From contig CAMDZW010000009.1 in the NCBI GenBank assembly GCA_945911015.1, positions 1-64,000 on the forward strand: a stretch of DNA of 64,000 nt, given 5' to 3'. Position 1 is the stretch's first letter. Each line of letters begins with the position of its first letter. Origin of the DNA: an uncultured Propionibacteriaceae bacterium (GTDB lineage: Bacteria > Actinomycetota > Actinomycetes > Propionibacteriales > Propionibacteriaceae). Under the pieces are notes generated by a model. That model ran no database searches, was not told where the DNA came from, and saw nothing but the letters and a program-made list of their open reading frames with translations. A program made the translations under genes and the position numbers. This document shows positions 8,814 to 17,367 of the stretch, one piece after another.

Positions 8814-8901
8814 GGGGAATACCTGCCGTGGGTGGGCTGTTCCTCCCAGTGCTGGCCAACCCAGCACACGCCGCACCCGACACTGATCGAGAGGGATCAT
8901 C

Positions 8902-9270
8902 ATGGCTGTCTCCAGCATCAACACTGCCGAGTTCGAGAGCACCGTCACCGACAACGACATCGTCCTGGTTGACGTGTGGGCGACCTGGTGTCAGCCCTGT
9001 CTGCGGTTCGCGCCGGTCTACGAGAAGATCTCGGAGAAGCACGAGGACGTCACGTTCACCAAGATCGACTTCGACGAGAACAACGAGCTCGCCACCCAGT
9101 TCGGCATCTCCGCCGTCCCGACCCTGATGGCTTTCCGTGAGGGCGTCATGGTCTTCAACCAGGCCGGCGCGCTGAGTGGTCCGCAGCTCGACGAGGTCGT
9201 CACGAAGGTCAAGGAACTCGACATGGAGGCCATCCATGCTGAGGTCAAGCGGCTGCAGGCCGAGGGCTGA
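8902..9270 (+). CDS. Thioredoxin-family protein with CQPC active site
   Basis: A 122-residue single-domain thioredoxin fold without signal peptide. The active site reads WATWCQPC where classical thioredoxin has WCGPC; the cis-proline motif is SAVPTLMAF. Changing Gly to Gln between the cysteines normally shifts the redox potential, so this may be a specialised disulfide reductase rather than the housekeeping thioredoxin. GAGAGGG precedes the ATG. It lies between the methyltransferase and tRNA-Arg. Confidence 0.85.
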   Translation: MAVSSINTAEFESTVTDNDIVLVDVWATWCQPCLRFAPVYEKISEKHEDVTFTKIDFDENNELATQFGISAVPTLMAFREGVMVFNQAGALSGPQLDEVVTKVKELDMEAIHAEVKRLQAEG

Positions 9271-9320
9271 TCACCTGTACACTCGTCCGGGCTGCCTCGT
9301 GAGGATCACGTGTCGGTCCA

Positions 9321-9393
9321 GCCCTCGTAGCTCAGGGGATAGAGCACCGCTCTCCTAAAGCGGGTGTCGCAGGTTCGAATCCTGCCGAGGGCG
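9321..9393 (+). tRNA. tRNA-Arg (anticodon CCT)
   Basis: Cloverleaf of 73 bases: acceptor GCCCTCG pairs with CGAGGGC, the D arm holds GCTC/GAGC, the anticodon stem CCGCT/AGCGG closes the loop CTCCTAA with anticodon CCT, and the T arm is GCAGG-TTCGAAT-CCTGC. The CCA end is not encoded. It reads AGG arginine codons, rare in such GC-rich genomes. Confidence 0.95.
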
Positions 9394-9565
9394 CTCATCA
9401 TCGTCCCTAGTCAGGCCGGGTTGTGAGGTCTGATGATCCAGAATCGGTCCATAGTGGTTCCCTCTCGGGGTCATTCATCCCCAGACGGCGACGCAGGTGC
9501 ATTCCCCTCCTGTTGTGGGTGGCCTAGCCTCGTGTGTGTAGGCGATCAATGAGAGGACCGCAGAC

Positions 9566-11212
9566 ATGGAGACCAACGACCTGACGTTCCACGGCAAGCA
9601 GCGCAGAAGCTTCTTGCGGCAAGCAGGCGGTTTGGGGGTGGCTGGACTCGGCGCAGGAGGTCTGGCCAGTTGCCGTACCGATGAGATCCCACCCGAGGGC
9701 GAGGCCAATGCTGGCGTGGTCCTGCCGACCTACCGCAAACTCGAGGCCGTCGAACCCGACCTTCCCGGAGACGCTGACGGAGTGCCGGACGGATTCTTCA
9801 AGTACCCGAAGAATCCTGAACCGGTCAGCGACGGCCCGCCCGGCACCGGCGGCACCGTGACTGGGTTGATGTCGTTGGCTGGCGCCGCACCGCCCACCGG
9901 CATGAGCCGGAACGCGTGGTGGCAAGGATTGAACGAGCGGCTCGGAGTGGAGCTGGCCGTCACGCTGGTGGGTGACGACTACGAAGCCAAGGTCTCGACG
10001 GTCGTTGCCGGCGGAGACATCCCCGACCTGGTCCAGATGCCAGCCGTGCCCAGGATGCCGGATCTGCTGGCCTCACAGTTCGAGGACCTCACCGAGTACC
10101 TGTCCGGAGATGCGGTGTTGGAATACCCGGGCCTGGCATCGGTGCCGGAGTACATGTGGCGCACCGCCGTCCACCGTGGAGGTATCCGCGCGATCCCGCC
10201 GGGCAACATCGTCGGATCCCCGACCTGGGTGGTGCGCAACGATGTCGTCGAGCGCATGGGGGCCGACTTCGCCGCCGCCAGCGACGCTGACGAAGTCCTC
10301 AGCATGTTCACGGAGGTCTCCGACCCCACGACCAACCAGTATGCGGTCGCCAGCCCGGCCGGCGTCATCAATCTGGTGGCCACCATGCACGGGGCGCCGA
10401 ACGTGTGGGCCGAGGACGGTGGTCGCTTCACCCACTACTACGAGACCGACGAGTACGTGGCGGGGCTCGAGTACGGGGCACGGCTGTGGGAAGCAGGGGT
10501 GATCCATCCAGACACCTTCGGAGGCGCCAACGGGCCCGAACTCTTTCGGGGCGGCAAGTGCGTGTTCTTCTCCTGGGGCGGAGTCGGCTACCGTTCGCTG
10601 CTCCGCGCCGGGATTCCCGACCTCGAGCTCGGCTTCTGGGGGGTCCCGAAGGCGACCGGTGGTGGCGTGGCGTCCAAGTGGCTCGGCACCGGCACCTTCC
10701 AACTGTGTGCCATCCGCAAGCAGGACTCCCCGGACCGGGTCCGTGAACTGCTACGGATCCTCAACTACCTGGCTGCACCGTTCGGGTCCCAGGAGAACCT
10801 CTACTTCCAGCATGGTGAGGAGGGTGTGCACCACACGTGGGATGACAAGTTGTCTGCGCCGGTGAACACCGACCTGCTCGGCGCCGAACGGTTTGCCACC
10901 TCGTACTTCGCCAGCCTGCCGTACACATTGTTCGATCCAGGGTTCCCCCAGGCCACCAAGGACATGTACGAACACCAGGTGGCGACCATCCCGACGGGGC
11001 TGCGGAATCCGGCCGCGAGTCTGTACTCGGCGACCGACGATCAGCTCGGGGCGTCGCTGACCGCGAACGCGGAAGACGTCGCCCATCAGATCATCCAGGG
11101 ACGTACATCGCTGAGTGCCTGGGACGACGTGGTGGCTGAATGGAAGTCCTCGGGTGGGGACACGATCCGCGGAGAGTATGAACAGTCCTTCGCCGAGGTC
11201 GAGGATGGCTGA
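9566..11212 (+). CDS. Twin-arginine lipoprotein, extracellular solute-binding protein
   Basis: A 548-residue family 1 type ABC-transporter binding protein. The N-terminus has RRSFLRQAGG followed by a hydrophobic stretch and the lipobox LASC, so it should be exported folded by Tat and anchored outside the membrane. The body shows the binding-protein pattern (DIPDLVQMPAVPRMPDLLA, GGKCVFFSWGG, WLGTGTFQLCAI). Binding proteins of this size usually serve oligosaccharide or complex ligand importers. No permease or ATPase lies nearby; instead the ceramidase-like gene overlaps its 3' end by 8 bases. Confidence 0.85.
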   Translation: METNDLTFHGKQRRSFLRQAGGLGVAGLGAGGLASCRTDEIPPEGEANAGVVLPTYRKLEAVEPDLPGDADGVPDGFFKYPKNPEPVSDGPPGTGGTVTGLMSLAGAAPPTGMSRNAWWQGLNERLGVELAVTLVGDDYEAKVSTVVAGGDIPDLVQMPAVPRMPDLLASQFEDLTEYLSGDAVLEYPGLASVPEYMWRTAVHRGGIRAIPPGNIVGSPTWVVRNDVVERMGADFAAASDADEVLSMFTEVSDPTTNQYAVASPAGVINLVATMHGAPNVWAEDGGRFTHYYETDEYVAGLEYGARLWEAGVIHPDTFGGANGPELFRGGKCVFFSWGGVGYRSLLRAGIPDLELGFWGVPKATGGGVASKWLGTGTFQLCAIRKQDSPDRVRELLRILNYLAAPFGSQENLYFQHGEEGVHHTWDDKLSAPVNTDLLGAERFATSYFASLPYTLFDPGFPQATKDMYEHQVATIPTGLRNPAASLYSATDDQLGASLTANAEDVAHQIIQGRTSLSAWDDVVAEWKSSGGDTIRGEYEQSFAEVEDG

Positions 11213-12548
11213 CGGTCTGTGGGCCGGGGCCGGCGAGGTCGACATCACCCCTGCCCTGGGCACACCTCTGGCCGGGCTGTTCGACCTGCGACATGCCGAT
11301 CGCATCGAGCGGCGCCTCCACGCCAAGGCGCTCGCCCTCAGCTGCGACGGTGTCACCGTGTTGTTGATCTCGTGTGATCTGATCATGATGCGGGCCTGCG
11401 ACATCGTCGACGAGGCCAAGCAGCGCATCACCGCCAGGACCGGACTCCCGCCGTCCCAGGTGATGGTCTCGGCCACGCACACCCACAGCGGTCCGGGCAC
11501 GGTGCCCAACCATGGGACCCATCGGGTCGATCCGGACTACATCGAGCGGGTGATCGAGGCGATCGCCCACGCTGCAACCGATGCCGTCACGACCCAGATC
11601 CCTGCCCGCATCGGGTACGGACAAGCACCGGCCTCGGGCGTTGCGTTCAACCGTCGCTACAGACGGACCGACGGCCAAGTGCAGACCAACCCGGGGCGTG
11701 GCCGGTCCGATCTCGCCGGACCGGCGGGACCGGTCGATCCCACCGTGACCGGACTGATCGTGGAGTCCCGCGACGGCAGGCCACTGGCCACCTGGGCGAA
11801 CATGTCACTGCACTATGTTGCCACCGAGCCACCGGGGGCGATCAGCTCCGACTACTTCGGAGCAACCGGGGAGGCCCTGCAGCGGCTGCTCGGCACACCG
11901 ATCCACGCCCAACTGACCAATGCGTGCTCCGGCGACATCAACAATGTCGACCTTGATGAGGCAGTTCCCGACAGTGGTCTGGCCCGCATCGAGTTGGTCG
12001 CGACCGCTGTGGCCGGCGCGGTGGCCGCAGGGACGATGATGGCGCCCCGCCACACCGAGGTCGCCCTCGCCTCCACCCTGCTCAGCGTGCCTCTCGACCG
12101 GGTGCAGGTCACCGAGGAAGACCGAGAGATTGCGGCAGCGGTGGTGGCCGGAGAGCGAGAGGATGCACCGTTCTCGTTCTTCACGGGCCTGCCGATCCCG
12201 GCGCACCTGCGTCAACGCTATGCCCAACGGATCGAACAGATCCACGAACTTCCCCCGCGCAGGTCGGTGCCCGTCATGGTGATGACCATCGGCGACCTCT
12301 GCCTGGTCGGGCTGCCGGGAGAGATCTTTGTGGAACTGGGGCTGGCGATTCGTGCCGGATCCCGCTACCCGGTGACGGCCGTGGTGGGACTGGCCAACGA
12401 TCACATCGGCTACGTCCCCACCGCTCGGGCCTGGTCCGAAGGTGGCTTTGAGACGTGGCGGACCACCGTGTCGTGGACCGCGCCCGGTGCCGGTGAGCGG
12501 CTGGTCGAAGCGGCCCTCGAGGTGATGGGACTGCCCGGAGGCCGATGA
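11205..12548 (+). CDS. Neutral/alkaline ceramidase N-terminal-domain protein
   Basis: A 447-residue protein with the fold of the neutral ceramidase catalytic domain: EVDITPALGTPLAG at the start, VSATHTHSGPG with zinc histidines, NMSLHYVATE as a further ligand region and NACSGDINN. It lacks the C-terminal domain and signal peptide of secreted ceramidases, so it is probably cytosolic. Many bacterial homologues of this short form sit in sugar-uptake loci and have no proven ceramidase activity; the likely reaction is amide hydrolysis of an unknown substrate. Overlap with the binding-protein gene implies a ligand imported by that system. Confidence 0.75.
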   Translation: MADGLWAGAGEVDITPALGTPLAGLFDLRHADRIERRLHAKALALSCDGVTVLLISCDLIMMRACDIVDEAKQRITARTGLPPSQVMVSATHTHSGPGTVPNHGTHRVDPDYIERVIEAIAHAATDAVTTQIPARIGYGQAPASGVAFNRRYRRTDGQVQTNPGRGRSDLAGPAGPVDPTVTGLIVESRDGRPLATWANMSLHYVATEPPGAISSDYFGATGEALQRLLGTPIHAQLTNACSGDINNVDLDEAVPDSGLARIELVATAVAGAVAAGTMMAPRHTEVALASTLLSVPLDRVQVTEEDREIAAAVVAGEREDAPFSFFTGLPIPAHLRQRYAQRIEQIHELPPRRSVPVMVMTIGDLCLVGLPGEIFVELGLAIRAGSRYPVTAVVGLANDHIGYVPTARAWSEGGFETWRTTVSWTAPGAGERLVEAALEVMGLPGGR

Positions 12549-12633
12549 TCGACCCACCTGGGTCATGGCGGTACCGGGATCGCTGTGCCCACCGGATGTG
12601 CCCGACTGCTCGTCAGCTGGGTCGGTGAGGGGG

Positions 12634-13293
12634 TCAGGTGCTGGTCGAGCGCTGGTGTTGATGGATGATGTGCTCCCAGATCGCATCGGCCCAGACGGTG
12701 TGACCATGCTCGTTGGGGTGGAAGCGGTCGCCGGCGAAGGTGCGCAGGTAGCCGGCGAGGGGGAGATTCTTCGTGGCAGCGTGGATGTCGGCGACCGCGT
12801 GACCGTCGGACTCGGCCGCTGCGCTGATCGCCTCGTTGGCCTTGCGCGCCCGAGCTTGGTAGGGCCAGTGCACGAAATGGGGTACGAGTCCCACGATGGA
12901 CCTCTCGGGCAATCGGCTGGTGATGGCCCGCATCGTCTCGGTGAAGTCACGGGTGCGGAAGATCCTTGCCCAGGCCACGTCGTTGCTGCCGATGACACAG
13001 GTGAGCACGTCGGGTGGGGGTGTGGCGAGGAGCTGGGGTGTCTGGATGTCCAGGACGTCGTGTGCTCGCGCTCCGCTGACCGAGAGATTGATGGTGCTCA
13101 CAGACCTCCCCGTGGTTGCCGCAAGGCGCTCGGCGATGACACCGACGTAGCCCTGCCGAGGGTCGCCGACGCCGACGCCGACGCCGGCCGAGTCGCCGAG
13201 CGCCACATAGGTCAGCGTCCCCGTCTTCGGCCGGGCCCAGTACGCGGCATGGTGACGGGCTTGGAGCCTGCTGTCTCGCGCTGCGCTTCCCAT
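12634..13293 (-). CDS. SGNH/GDSL-family hydrolase
   Basis: A 219-residue protein with all SGNH blocks: VALGDSAGVG (nucleophile Ser), SVSGARAHD (Gly), GSNDVAW (Asn) and DRFHPNEHGH (catalytic Asp-His). Such enzymes are esterases or lipases of broad range; without a signal peptide this one is probably cytosolic. I chose the ATG at 13293 because TATGAT lies 6 bases upstream, giving a leaderless start; a GTG at 13347 is possible. The palindrome at 13303-13319 touches this promoter. Confidence 0.82.
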   Translation of the reverse strand: MGSAARDSRLQARHHAAYWARPKTGTLTYVALGDSAGVGVGVGDPRQGYVGVIAERLAATTGRSVSTINLSVSGARAHDVLDIQTPQLLATPPPDVLTCVIGSNDVAWARIFRTRDFTETMRAITSRLPERSIVGLVPHFVHWPYQARARKANEAISAAAESDGHAVADIHAATKNLPLAGYLRTFAGDRFHPNEHGHTVWADAIWEHIIHQHQRSTST

Positions 13294-13302
13294 GCCGCGA
13301 TC

Positions 13303-13319
13303 ATACCCCCTTGGGGTAT
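13303..13319. promoter_or_regulatory. Palindrome ATACCCC-N3-GGGGTAT over the SGNH hydrolase promoter
   Basis: ATACCCCCTTGGGGTAT is an exact 7+7 inverted repeat with a three-base centre. On the minus strand it runs into the TATGAT -10 element of the SGNH hydrolase gene. Its layout resembles operators of the copper sensor CsoR in actinobacteria. No copper gene is seen nearby, so the regulator is inferred from the motif only. Confidence 0.5.
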
Positions 13320-13380
13320 TGGTGTCAGCATTTGCTCTGGCCGTCACGCCAGCTCTGCCGTGCAGAACCCACCCGCGGCT

Positions 13381-14355
13381 TCACCGTAGGAGCGCCTCCA
13401 TCCGCGCGTAGCTGTCCTCCATGCCGCTGACCATCCCGGTGGCCAGCACCATCTCGCGCATCTCCGCGCTCGCATAGGTGACCACCAGGGTCAGCAGGGT
13501 GCCGCCGTCGACCGGCAGGAAACCCAGCTCGTTGAGGGTGGGATCCCCGGGCATTCCTTCCATCGCCTCGGTGGTGACCTCGCGGTACTGCGGGTGCTGT
13601 TCGACCAGTTCCCCGGTGAAGGCAAAGGCATCCCCGGTCCCGGGTTCGACCGGGTCCCATGCATAGCGGTAGGAGTCGCCGACCTGCTGGGGGAGCCGGC
13701 ACTCACTCATCCGCCAGCCGTCCGGGCCGAGCATCCACTGCCGGACCAGTTCCTCCTCGTGGTGGGCCCGCCAGACCTGGTCGAGGGTGCCGGCAATGAC
13801 GCGACTGATCCGGACCTGGGTGTCGCCCAGCAGTTGGCTCTGGGTGATCTCGGTGGCGTGGAAGGACGCGAGGTCGGCCAACACCTGGTCGATCTGGCCA
13901 AAGGCCTCGACGATCCCCTCCTCCATGCCCATCGCGACCAGCTGCTCCATGTCCTCCAGTGAGTCGAAGCAGGTGGTGGTGACCAGACGTGAGCCCTGGT
14001 CGGTGGGGTCGAAGCGGAAGGTGATTCGAGTGGTCGGCAGATCGGTGTTGGGGCTGCCGTCGGCGTGGGCGAAGCTGTCGACCACCTCGAAGGCACGACC
14101 GGGTTCGACGCCGAGGAACTCCCACCGACCGTCGAAGCGTCGGCCGTCAGGCCCGGACATGAAGTAGCTGGAATGGCCTTCGGGGGTGACGTCGTGACGG
14201 GTGAAGGTGGCCGGATAGCCCGGTGGGCCCCAGAACCGTTCGAGTTGGCGGGGGTCGACGTGGGCTGCCCAGAGCCGTTCGACCGGAGCGGTGAAGTCGG
14301 CGGTCACGGTCAGGGTGAGGTTCTCGGGATCGCTGGCGACGTTGGTGACGGGCAT
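13381..14355 (-). CDS. Tandem AHSA1/SRPBCC-domain protein
   Basis: A 324-residue protein with two START-like AHSA1 domains. The first half (FTAPVERLWAAHVDPRQLERFWGPPG, read in two parts) and the second (ISRVIAGTLDQVWRAHHEEE, then WMLGPDGW) each begin with the family pattern V-x-R-x-(F/I)-x-A-P/T-x-x-x-V/L-W. These small-ligand-binding domains have no fixed chemistry. The ATG at 14355 lies 28 bases after the ArsR stop; ArsR plus AHSA1 is a very common actinobacterial pair in which ArsR controls the operon. Confidence 0.82.
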   Translation of the reverse strand: MPVTNVASDPENLTLTVTADFTAPVERLWAAHVDPRQLERFWGPPGYPATFTRHDVTPEGHSSYFMSGPDGRRFDGRWEFLGVEPGRAFEVVDSFAHADGSPNTDLPTTRITFRFDPTDQGSRLVTTTCFDSLEDMEQLVAMGMEEGIVEAFGQIDQVLADLASFHATEITQSQLLGDTQVRISRVIAGTLDQVWRAHHEEELVRQWMLGPDGWRMSECRLPQQVGDSYRYAWDPVEPGTGDAFAFTGELVEQHPQYREVTTEAMEGMPGDPTLNELGFLPVDGGTLLTLVVTYASAEMREMVLATGMVSGMEDSYARMEALLR

Positions 14356-14383
14356 GGTGGGGTCCCTGCTTTCGAGTCGTGGG

Positions 14384-14728
14384 TCAGTCCTCGGCGAGCA
14401 GTTCGTCGAGTTGGGTGATGCGGGCACGCCAGATCTGTTCATAGGCGGCCAGGAGTTCCTGGGCGCGTCGGATCATGGCCACATTGCCCCGGACGAGACG
14501 TTCTCGCCCGGATCGGTGCTTGGTCACCAGCCCGGCTCCTTCCAGGACGGCGACGTGTTTCTGTACGGCGGCGAAGGACATGGCATAGGTGGCGGCCAGG
14601 GTTGAGACCGATGCCTGGGCGGTCAACGTCCGCCGGACGATGTCTCGTCGGGTGGCGTCGGCCAAGGCACGAAAGATTCGGTCCACCTCGGCGTCGGTGA
14701 GGTCCTGCTGCCTGTCATGAACAACCAT
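14384..14728 (-). CDS. ArsR-family transcriptional regulator
   Basis: A 114-residue winged-helix repressor: IFRALADATRRDIVRR, then SVSTLAATYAMSFAAVQKHV as recognition helix, then the wing KHRSGRERLV. There is no cysteine metal site, so it belongs to the metal-independent group usually paired with AHSA1 proteins. Its ATG overlaps the palindrome at 14721-14736, and a TAACGT -10 element lies 8 bases upstream, so the transcript is probably leaderless and self-repressed. Confidence 0.88.
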   Translation of the reverse strand: MVVHDRQQDLTDAEVDRIFRALADATRRDIVRRTLTAQASVSTLAATYAMSFAAVQKHVAVLEGAGLVTKHRSGRERLVRGNVAMIRRAQELLAAYEQIWRARITQLDELLAED

Positions 14729-14736
14729 TTGGTTGT
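14721..14736. promoter_or_regulatory. ArsR operator palindrome ACAACCA-TT-TGGTTGT
   Basis: A perfect 7+7 inverted repeat with a two-base centre. It spans the arsR start codon (14726-14728) and abuts the TAACGT -10 element at 14737-14742 on the minus strand. A dimer bound here would block transcription initiation of arsR and the AHSA1 gene. Confidence 0.75.
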
Positions 14737-14894
14737 ACGTTAGTGTGCGGTGGCCGATCGGTCAACAGCTGAGGATCACTATTTTTGGCCCGGGGATGCG
14801 CCAAATTGCTGCCCACAAGGGCCCACGGTGCGATAGTGTCCTGTTGGCAATGACATCTCTCGTGGGCCTGCTCCGCGAAGGAAGGGATCTGAAG

Positions 14895-15368
14895 ATGCAA
14901 CCGATCGATGCCATCAAGACCTGTTTCAGCAAGTACGTCAACTTCAACGGCCGCGCACGCCGCTCCGAGTTCTGGTGGTGGTACCTGTTCCTCGTCGTGG
15001 TGCAGATTGTGACCCAGCTGATTGACCGCCTGCTGGGCTTCGGGAGCACCGACGTCAGCACCGGGACCGGGTCGATCTCCGTCGCCTCCAGCGGTGGGCC
15101 CATCTCGGCCATCGCCATGCTCGCCCTGCTGCTGCCGACCATTGCCGTGGCAGTGCGCCGTCTGCACGACACCAACAAGTCCGGCTGGTTTGTCCTGCTC
15201 TACCTGATCCCGTGTGTCGGCCTCATCCTGATGATCGTGTTCAGCGTCAAGGATTCCGATCCGGACAACCAGTACGGTCCGAACCCGAAGAACCCGGGCA
15301 TGGGCGGCGCCCCCGGCGGCTACGGACAGCCAGGCCAGCAGTACCCCGGTGGTCCCACCTACCAGTGA
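14895..15368 (+). CDS. DUF805 membrane protein
   Basis: A 157-residue integral membrane protein of the DUF805 family. The N-terminal IDAIKTCFSKYVNFNGRARR is the family signature; about four hydrophobic helices follow (WWWYLFLVVVQIVTQLI, ISAIAMLALLLPTIAVAV, WFVLLYLIPCVGLILMIV), with RRLHDTNKSGW between the second and third. The tail is rich in Gly, Pro and Gln and probably cytosolic. Function is unknown in the family. The ATG at 14895 has GAAGGGA upstream; a perfect terminator follows. Confidence 0.88.
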   Translation: MQPIDAIKTCFSKYVNFNGRARRSEFWWWYLFLVVVQIVTQLIDRLLGFGSTDVSTGTGSISVASSGGPISAIAMLALLLPTIAVAVRRLHDTNKSGWFVLLYLIPCVGLILMIVFSVKDSDPDNQYGPNPKNPGMGGAPGGYGQPGQQYPGGPTYQ

Positions 15369-15397
15369 ACATTCACTGATCGGTGACGCACTGATCT

Positions 15398-15439
15398 GAC
15401 GCAAACGGGCCGCCCCAGTCGGGGCGGCCCGTTTGCGTC
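15398..15439. terminator. Bidirectional rho-independent-like terminator, 19-bp perfect stem
   Basis: GACGCAAACGGGCCGCCCC pairs perfectly with GGGGCGGCCCGTTTGCGTC around an AGTC loop. It sits between the convergent DUF805 gene and the flavin oxidoreductase gene; the AAAC/GTTT pairs give a short T-run on either strand. It should stop transcription in both directions. Confidence 0.92.
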
Positions 15440-15442
15440 GGG

Positions 15443-16597
15443 TCACAGACTCGAGTCCCGCTCAACCCCGTCAAGGGTGCGTTCGCTCTCCTTGGTGTAC
15501 TGGCGGAGCTGATCGGTCTCGCCGGACAACACCCGCGCACCCCAAGTCGGATCGGCCAACACCGCCCGCCCGACCGCAATCAGATCGAACTCGCCCGCCG
15601 CGATCCGGCCGGCAGCATCGGAGACCCTGGTGGTCGGGTCCCCGCCGGCGGCATCGCCGATGGGTTCGCCAAACAGCTTGTCGATCCCGACCGAACCGAC
15701 CGCGACGGTCGGCACACCGGTGAGCTTCTTGGCCCACCCCGCCAGGGTGAGCTCGGAGTCGGCAAAGGCAGGCTCCCAGAACCGGCGGGTCGACGCATGG
15801 AAGGCATCCACCCCGGCCTCAGCCAGCGGCCGCAGCAGCGCCGCCAGCTCGTCCGGCGTCGACGCGATCCGTGCTCGGTAGTCGGTGGCCTTCCACTGCG
15901 AGAACCGGTACAGCACCGGCAGTTGGCCGGCGGCTGCCCGTAGGGTGGCCACCACCTCGGCCGGGAAGCGGGACCGCCCGGCCGCGTCGCCGCCGTAATG
16001 ATCGGTGCGGCGGTTCGTCGCCGACCACATGAAGCTGTCCAGCAGGTAGCCGTGGGCACCGTGGATCTCGACCGCATCGAAGCCGACCTCGCGCGCTGCG
16101 ACCGTGGCTCGGGCGTAGGCATCCAGCAACTCGGCCAGGTCGTCGGTGGTCGCGGCTCGGCCGTGCGGTTCGCCGGGGCCGGTGATCCCCGACGGTGAGA
16201 GGGCCGGGAATCCCGGGTGGAGGGGACTGTCGTCGGTGCGGGCCAGACCCAGATGCCACAGCTGCACCGCGATGCGGCCACCCTCGGCGTGGACGGCCTC
16301 GACCACGCGGCGCCACCCGGTCAGGACGGCGTCACCGGCGAGGCGGGGAACCGTCGTCACCGATCCAGAGCTCGGATGGTCGAGGTAGGTCCCTTCGGTG
16401 ATCAGCAGGCCGAGATGGGCTCGGCGGGCGTAGTAGTCGGCGACCGCCTGGGTGGGGATGCCGTCCGGGCTGAACCGCCGCGTCATCGGCGCCATCGCCA
16501 ACCGGTTGGGCAACTGCAGATCACGCAGCTGGAACGGCTCGGCAAGGGCGGCGAGATGGGGCACGGTCAGGTGAGGGACTGCAGTCATGGCGGGCAT
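15443..16597 (-). CDS. NADH:flavin oxidoreductase (old yellow enzyme family)
   Basis: A 384-residue TIM-barrel flavoprotein using FMN to reduce activated C=C bonds. Seen: LQLPNRLAMAPMTRRFS at the first strand, the FMN region ITEGTYLDH, VQLWHLGLA, the substrate pair EIHGAHGYLLDSFMWSATN (His and Asn/Tyr equivalents) with NRRTDHYGGD, and FDLIAVGRAVLADP for FMN phosphate. It is a classical OYE without the Fe-S domain of 2,4-dienoyl-CoA reductases. Its physiological substrate is unknown. A second in-frame ATG lies at 16588. Confidence 0.88.
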   Translation of the reverse strand: MPAMTAVPHLTVPHLAALAEPFQLRDLQLPNRLAMAPMTRRFSPDGIPTQAVADYYARRAHLGLLITEGTYLDHPSSGSVTTVPRLAGDAVLTGWRRVVEAVHAEGGRIAVQLWHLGLARTDDSPLHPGFPALSPSGITGPGEPHGRAATTDDLAELLDAYARATVAAREVGFDAVEIHGAHGYLLDSFMWSATNRRTDHYGGDAAGRSRFPAEVVATLRAAAGQLPVLYRFSQWKATDYRARIASTPDELAALLRPLAEAGVDAFHASTRRFWEPAFADSELTLAGWAKKLTGVPTVAVGSVGIDKLFGEPIGDAAGGDPTTRVSDAAGRIAAGEFDLIAVGRAVLADPTWGARVLSGETDQLRQYTKESERTLDGVERDSSL

Positions 16598-16665
16598 CGG
16601 CTCCAGGCTCGACGGGTCACGGTGAACGTGCCTGATCCTACGGTGAGGGCCGCTAGGCTCGGTTC

Positions 16666-17367
16666 GTGCCCAACGCCGTCTTCGACTCGCTCTTCGTCAC
16701 GGGCGCCAGAGCGGTGCTCGAGGGTCGGCACCGCCGCGACACGGTGCCAGAGGAAGGCGGCCGGTGGCCGGTCTCGTTGATCCATCGCCCGGCCATCGCC
16801 GAGCAGCTCCACACGGTCACCGAAGCCTTGATCCCGTACGCAGGCCACGGTCACTTCCGTACCGGGGATGCCGATGCGGTCCATTGCACCGTAAGGGCGC
16901 TCGAACCGCGTCACGAAGCTGCGGCAGCCGACGACCCGATCACCGCCCTGTGGTGTGGCGCGATCGACCGCGTCGCCGAGCAAGCGAGGCCGTTCGACCT
17001 GATCTGGACCGGACTCACCCTGACCCCAGTGGGGGTGCTCGCCCAGCTCGAGACACCCGACGGCGCGGGGTGGGACTTCCTGGATCTCGTCCGGGCCGAG
17101 CTCGGCCCGTACTCCTGGTACGAGGAACGCTCGTGGCAGCGTCGCAACATCTGGTACGCCACCTTGGTGCACTTCGCTGGTCCCATTGCTGACCCGGCTG
17201 GGCTGGTCGACCAGGTGCGCAGGCTGCGCACGATGCCGCCGGTGACATTCAGCCTGGACCATCTGACCCTGTCGCGATTCGACCACTCGCCACAGCATCA
17301 GGCCATGGTGCCGACGGCGTTTCATCGATGGGACCTGCGACCATGGACCGGTGAGCGATTCGGTTGA
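16666..17367 (+). CDS. 2H phosphoesterase-like protein
   Basis: A 233-residue protein with two spaced H-x-T motifs, VHCTVRAL near residue 68 and DHLTLSRFDH near 205, the signature of the 2H phosphoesterase superfamily (RNA 2',3'-cyclic phosphodiesterases and relatives). It carries no signal peptide and no extra domain. TAGGCT lies 6 bases before the GTG start, fitting a leaderless transcript. It overlaps the next gene by 17 bases, so a joint role in RNA or tRNA metabolism is possible; the substrate is unproven. Confidence 0.65.
   Translation: MPNAVFDSLFVTGARAVLEGRHRRDTVPEEGGRWPVSLIHRPAIAEQLHTVTEALIPYAGHGHFRTGDADAVHCTVRALEPRHEAAAADDPITALWCGAIDRVAEQARPFDLIWTGLTLTPVGVLAQLETPDGAGWDFLDLVRAELGPYSWYEERSWQRRNIWYATLVHFAGPIADPAGLVDQVRRLRTMPPVTFSLDHLTLSRFDHSPQHQAMVPTAFHRWDLRPWTGERFG

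Noticed and set aside
12550-12565. GACCCA-CC-TGGGTC as a terminator
   Set aside because: A two-base loop cannot form a stable hairpin and there is no T-run.
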